DNA of 6,284 nucleotides from positions 1 to 6,284 of the forward strand of contig JAADEE010000145.1 in NCBI GenBank assembly GCA_013153575.1. Direction: 5' to 3'. Within the stretch, counting starts at the first letter, position 1. Every line of letters starts with the position of its first letter. Below are positions 5,224 to 6,284 of the stretch, piece after piece. This DNA is from Chlorobiota bacterium (GTDB lineage Bacteria > Bacteroidota > Bacteroidia > Bacteroidales > JAADGE01). A program made the translations under genes and the position numbers. Under the pieces are notes generated by a model. It had not been told where the DNA came from. It searched no databases and saw only the letters and a program-made list of their open reading frames with translations.

Positions 5224-6284
5224 GTGAGAAAAAAATATATAAAAATACTTTTAATAACAATTGCACTTTTTTCAACAAGTAAACTAGCTTTTGCTCAGCA
5301 TGATGCAGATTCTCTTACAAACATTTTACTAATTTGGAATTTAGATGATAATTTTGAAAGAAAATATATTCCTCTTTCTGATAGTTCTGCATATACTTTT
5401 CATATAATTAGCAAAGAAGATAAAAATAGTATTCTTTCTTCAAATCTTGGAAATTTTGGTTCTGCAAATATTTCGGACATATTCATAAAAAGAGAAGATA
5501 AATTTAATGAAGATTTTAGTTTTAATTCACCTTATTATCTTTTTATTAAAGATTCTAAAACTGTAAATTATTACGATACAAGAAGACCTTTTACTTCGGC
5601 AATGCACTCAACATCATTTAAAGTAAACAATATTCAAACTTTAAAATTCACACACACACAAAATGTAAATCCAAATTTTAATATTGCTGCCGATTTTGAT
5701 TACACAACTTCATTAGGCTTATATATTTCACAGAAAACTTCATTAAGCACAATTTCTTTATCTACAAACTACAAAAAAGATAAATACCAAATTTACGCAT
5801 CATATGTAAGAAACAAAATTGATAACCTTAATAGTGGAGGATACATTGATTCTATTGGTAGTGACCAAGTTTTTCCGGAAGGTTTAATGAAAGAAGTCCA
5901 TTTTCTTATAAAAAACCAAGAACTTTCAGCAACACAAATTTACAGTTTCGGAACATATAAAAACATTTCATACAAAGATTCTATAATTAAAATTTTAGAA
6001 CCTAAAACAAGTATTTCTCACAGTATAAGCCTTTACCAAAAATACCGAGTTTATACCGACCAAGAAACCATTGGAAGCAAACTTCCTAACCCAAGTTTTT
6101 ATTATCAAGAAGGAGAAACTTCCGATTCCACTTCTTTAAGAGGAATCTCAAATAAGTTCAGATATGCATCTGAAAAATTATTTGAAAACGAACATAAATT
6201 CAAATTTTCAATAATATTAAATGCCGATTTAAAAGAATATTACAACTTTAAAGATTATATATTTCTTGAAAATAGTAATGTTTA
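5224..6284 (+). CDS. Putative outer-membrane porin, Porin_10 type (5' part; runs off the window)
   Basis: The frame is open from a GTG at 5224 to the window end, giving 353 codons and two bases. The first 24 residues form a classic signal peptide: a basic MRKKYIK start, a hydrophobic core (8-17) and cleavage after AFA before Q25. GTG is chosen because it gives this signal peptide; an upstream TTG (5188) would add 12 residues in front, and the first in-frame ATG (codon 127) is far inside. The mature part has features I recognise from the Bacteroidota putative-porin family (Pfam Porin_10): LGNFGSANISDIF (75-87), YYDTRRPFT (116-124), THTQNVNPNFNIA (143-155) and LGLYISQ (164-170). These are followed by alternating polar/aromatic stretches expected of beta strands. 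Family members are usually about 600-700 residues, so roughly half is here. It likely sits in the outer membrane; the solute is unknown. It follows the dehydrogenase-like gene by 47 nt on the same strand. Confidence 0.82.
   Translation, partial: MRKKYIKILLITIALFSTSKLAFAQHDADSLTNILLIWNLDDNFERKYIPLSDSSAYTFHIISKEDKNSILSSNLGNFGSANISDIFIKREDKFNEDFSFNSPYYLFIKDSKTVNYYDTRRPFTSAMHSTSFKVNNIQTLKFTHTQNVNPNFNIAADFDYTTSLGLYISQKTSLSTISLSTNYKKDKYQIYASYVRNKIDNLNSGGYIDSIGSDQVFPEGLMKEVHFLIKNQELSATQIYSFGTYKNISYKDSIIKILEPKTSISHSISLYQKYRVYTDQETIGSKLPNPSFYYQEGETSDSTSLRGISNKFRYASEKLFENEHKFKFSIILNADLKEYYNFKDYIFLENSNV

Overview
The window looks like a stretch of an AT-rich chromosome from a Bacteroidota bacterium, probably an uncultured Bacteroidales-like lineage. 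The evidence is: promoters of the Bacteroidota primary-sigma type (TTTG, a spacer, then TAnnTTTG); weak or absent Shine-Dalgarno sequences; a putative porin of the Bacteroidota-restricted Porin_10 type with a secretory signal peptide; and strong A/T bias in third codon positions. No mobile element, CRISPR array or phage gene is visible.

Layout. Positions 1-178 hold two tandem minus-strand tRNA-Lys(UUU) genes, served by a well-formed promoter at 207-236. Positions 179-407 are intergenic and carry A/T tracts plus a nested inverted-repeat structure at 283-399. Positions 408-1070 (minus) encode a family I inorganic pyrophosphatase of the longer, chlamydial-like form. Positions 1149-3008 (minus) encode a Uup-type ABC-F ATPase. 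A divergent spacer (3009-3161) separates these from plus-strand genes: a phosphate butyryltransferase (ptb, 3162-4055), a leucine-dehydrogenase-like protein (4112-5176), and the first 353 codons of a Porin_10 outer-membrane protein, which starts at a GTG at 5224 and runs off the right edge.

How the genes relate. The ptb then leucine-dehydrogenase order is that of the Bacillus bkd operon for branched-chain amino acid and acyl-CoA turnover. Here, however, no butyrate kinase follows, and the dehydrogenase-like protein has lost the residues that make the enzyme work: Lys80 is Ser and Asp115 is Ser, while Lys68 is Arg. The NAD-binding half is intact. A preserved, full-length but apparently non-canonical dehydrogenase next to a normal-looking Ptb is the most interesting thing in the window. 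The pyrophosphatase, ABC-F protein and tRNAs are housekeeping genes.

All calls come from reading the sequence and remembered family features. No database search or structure calculation was run.
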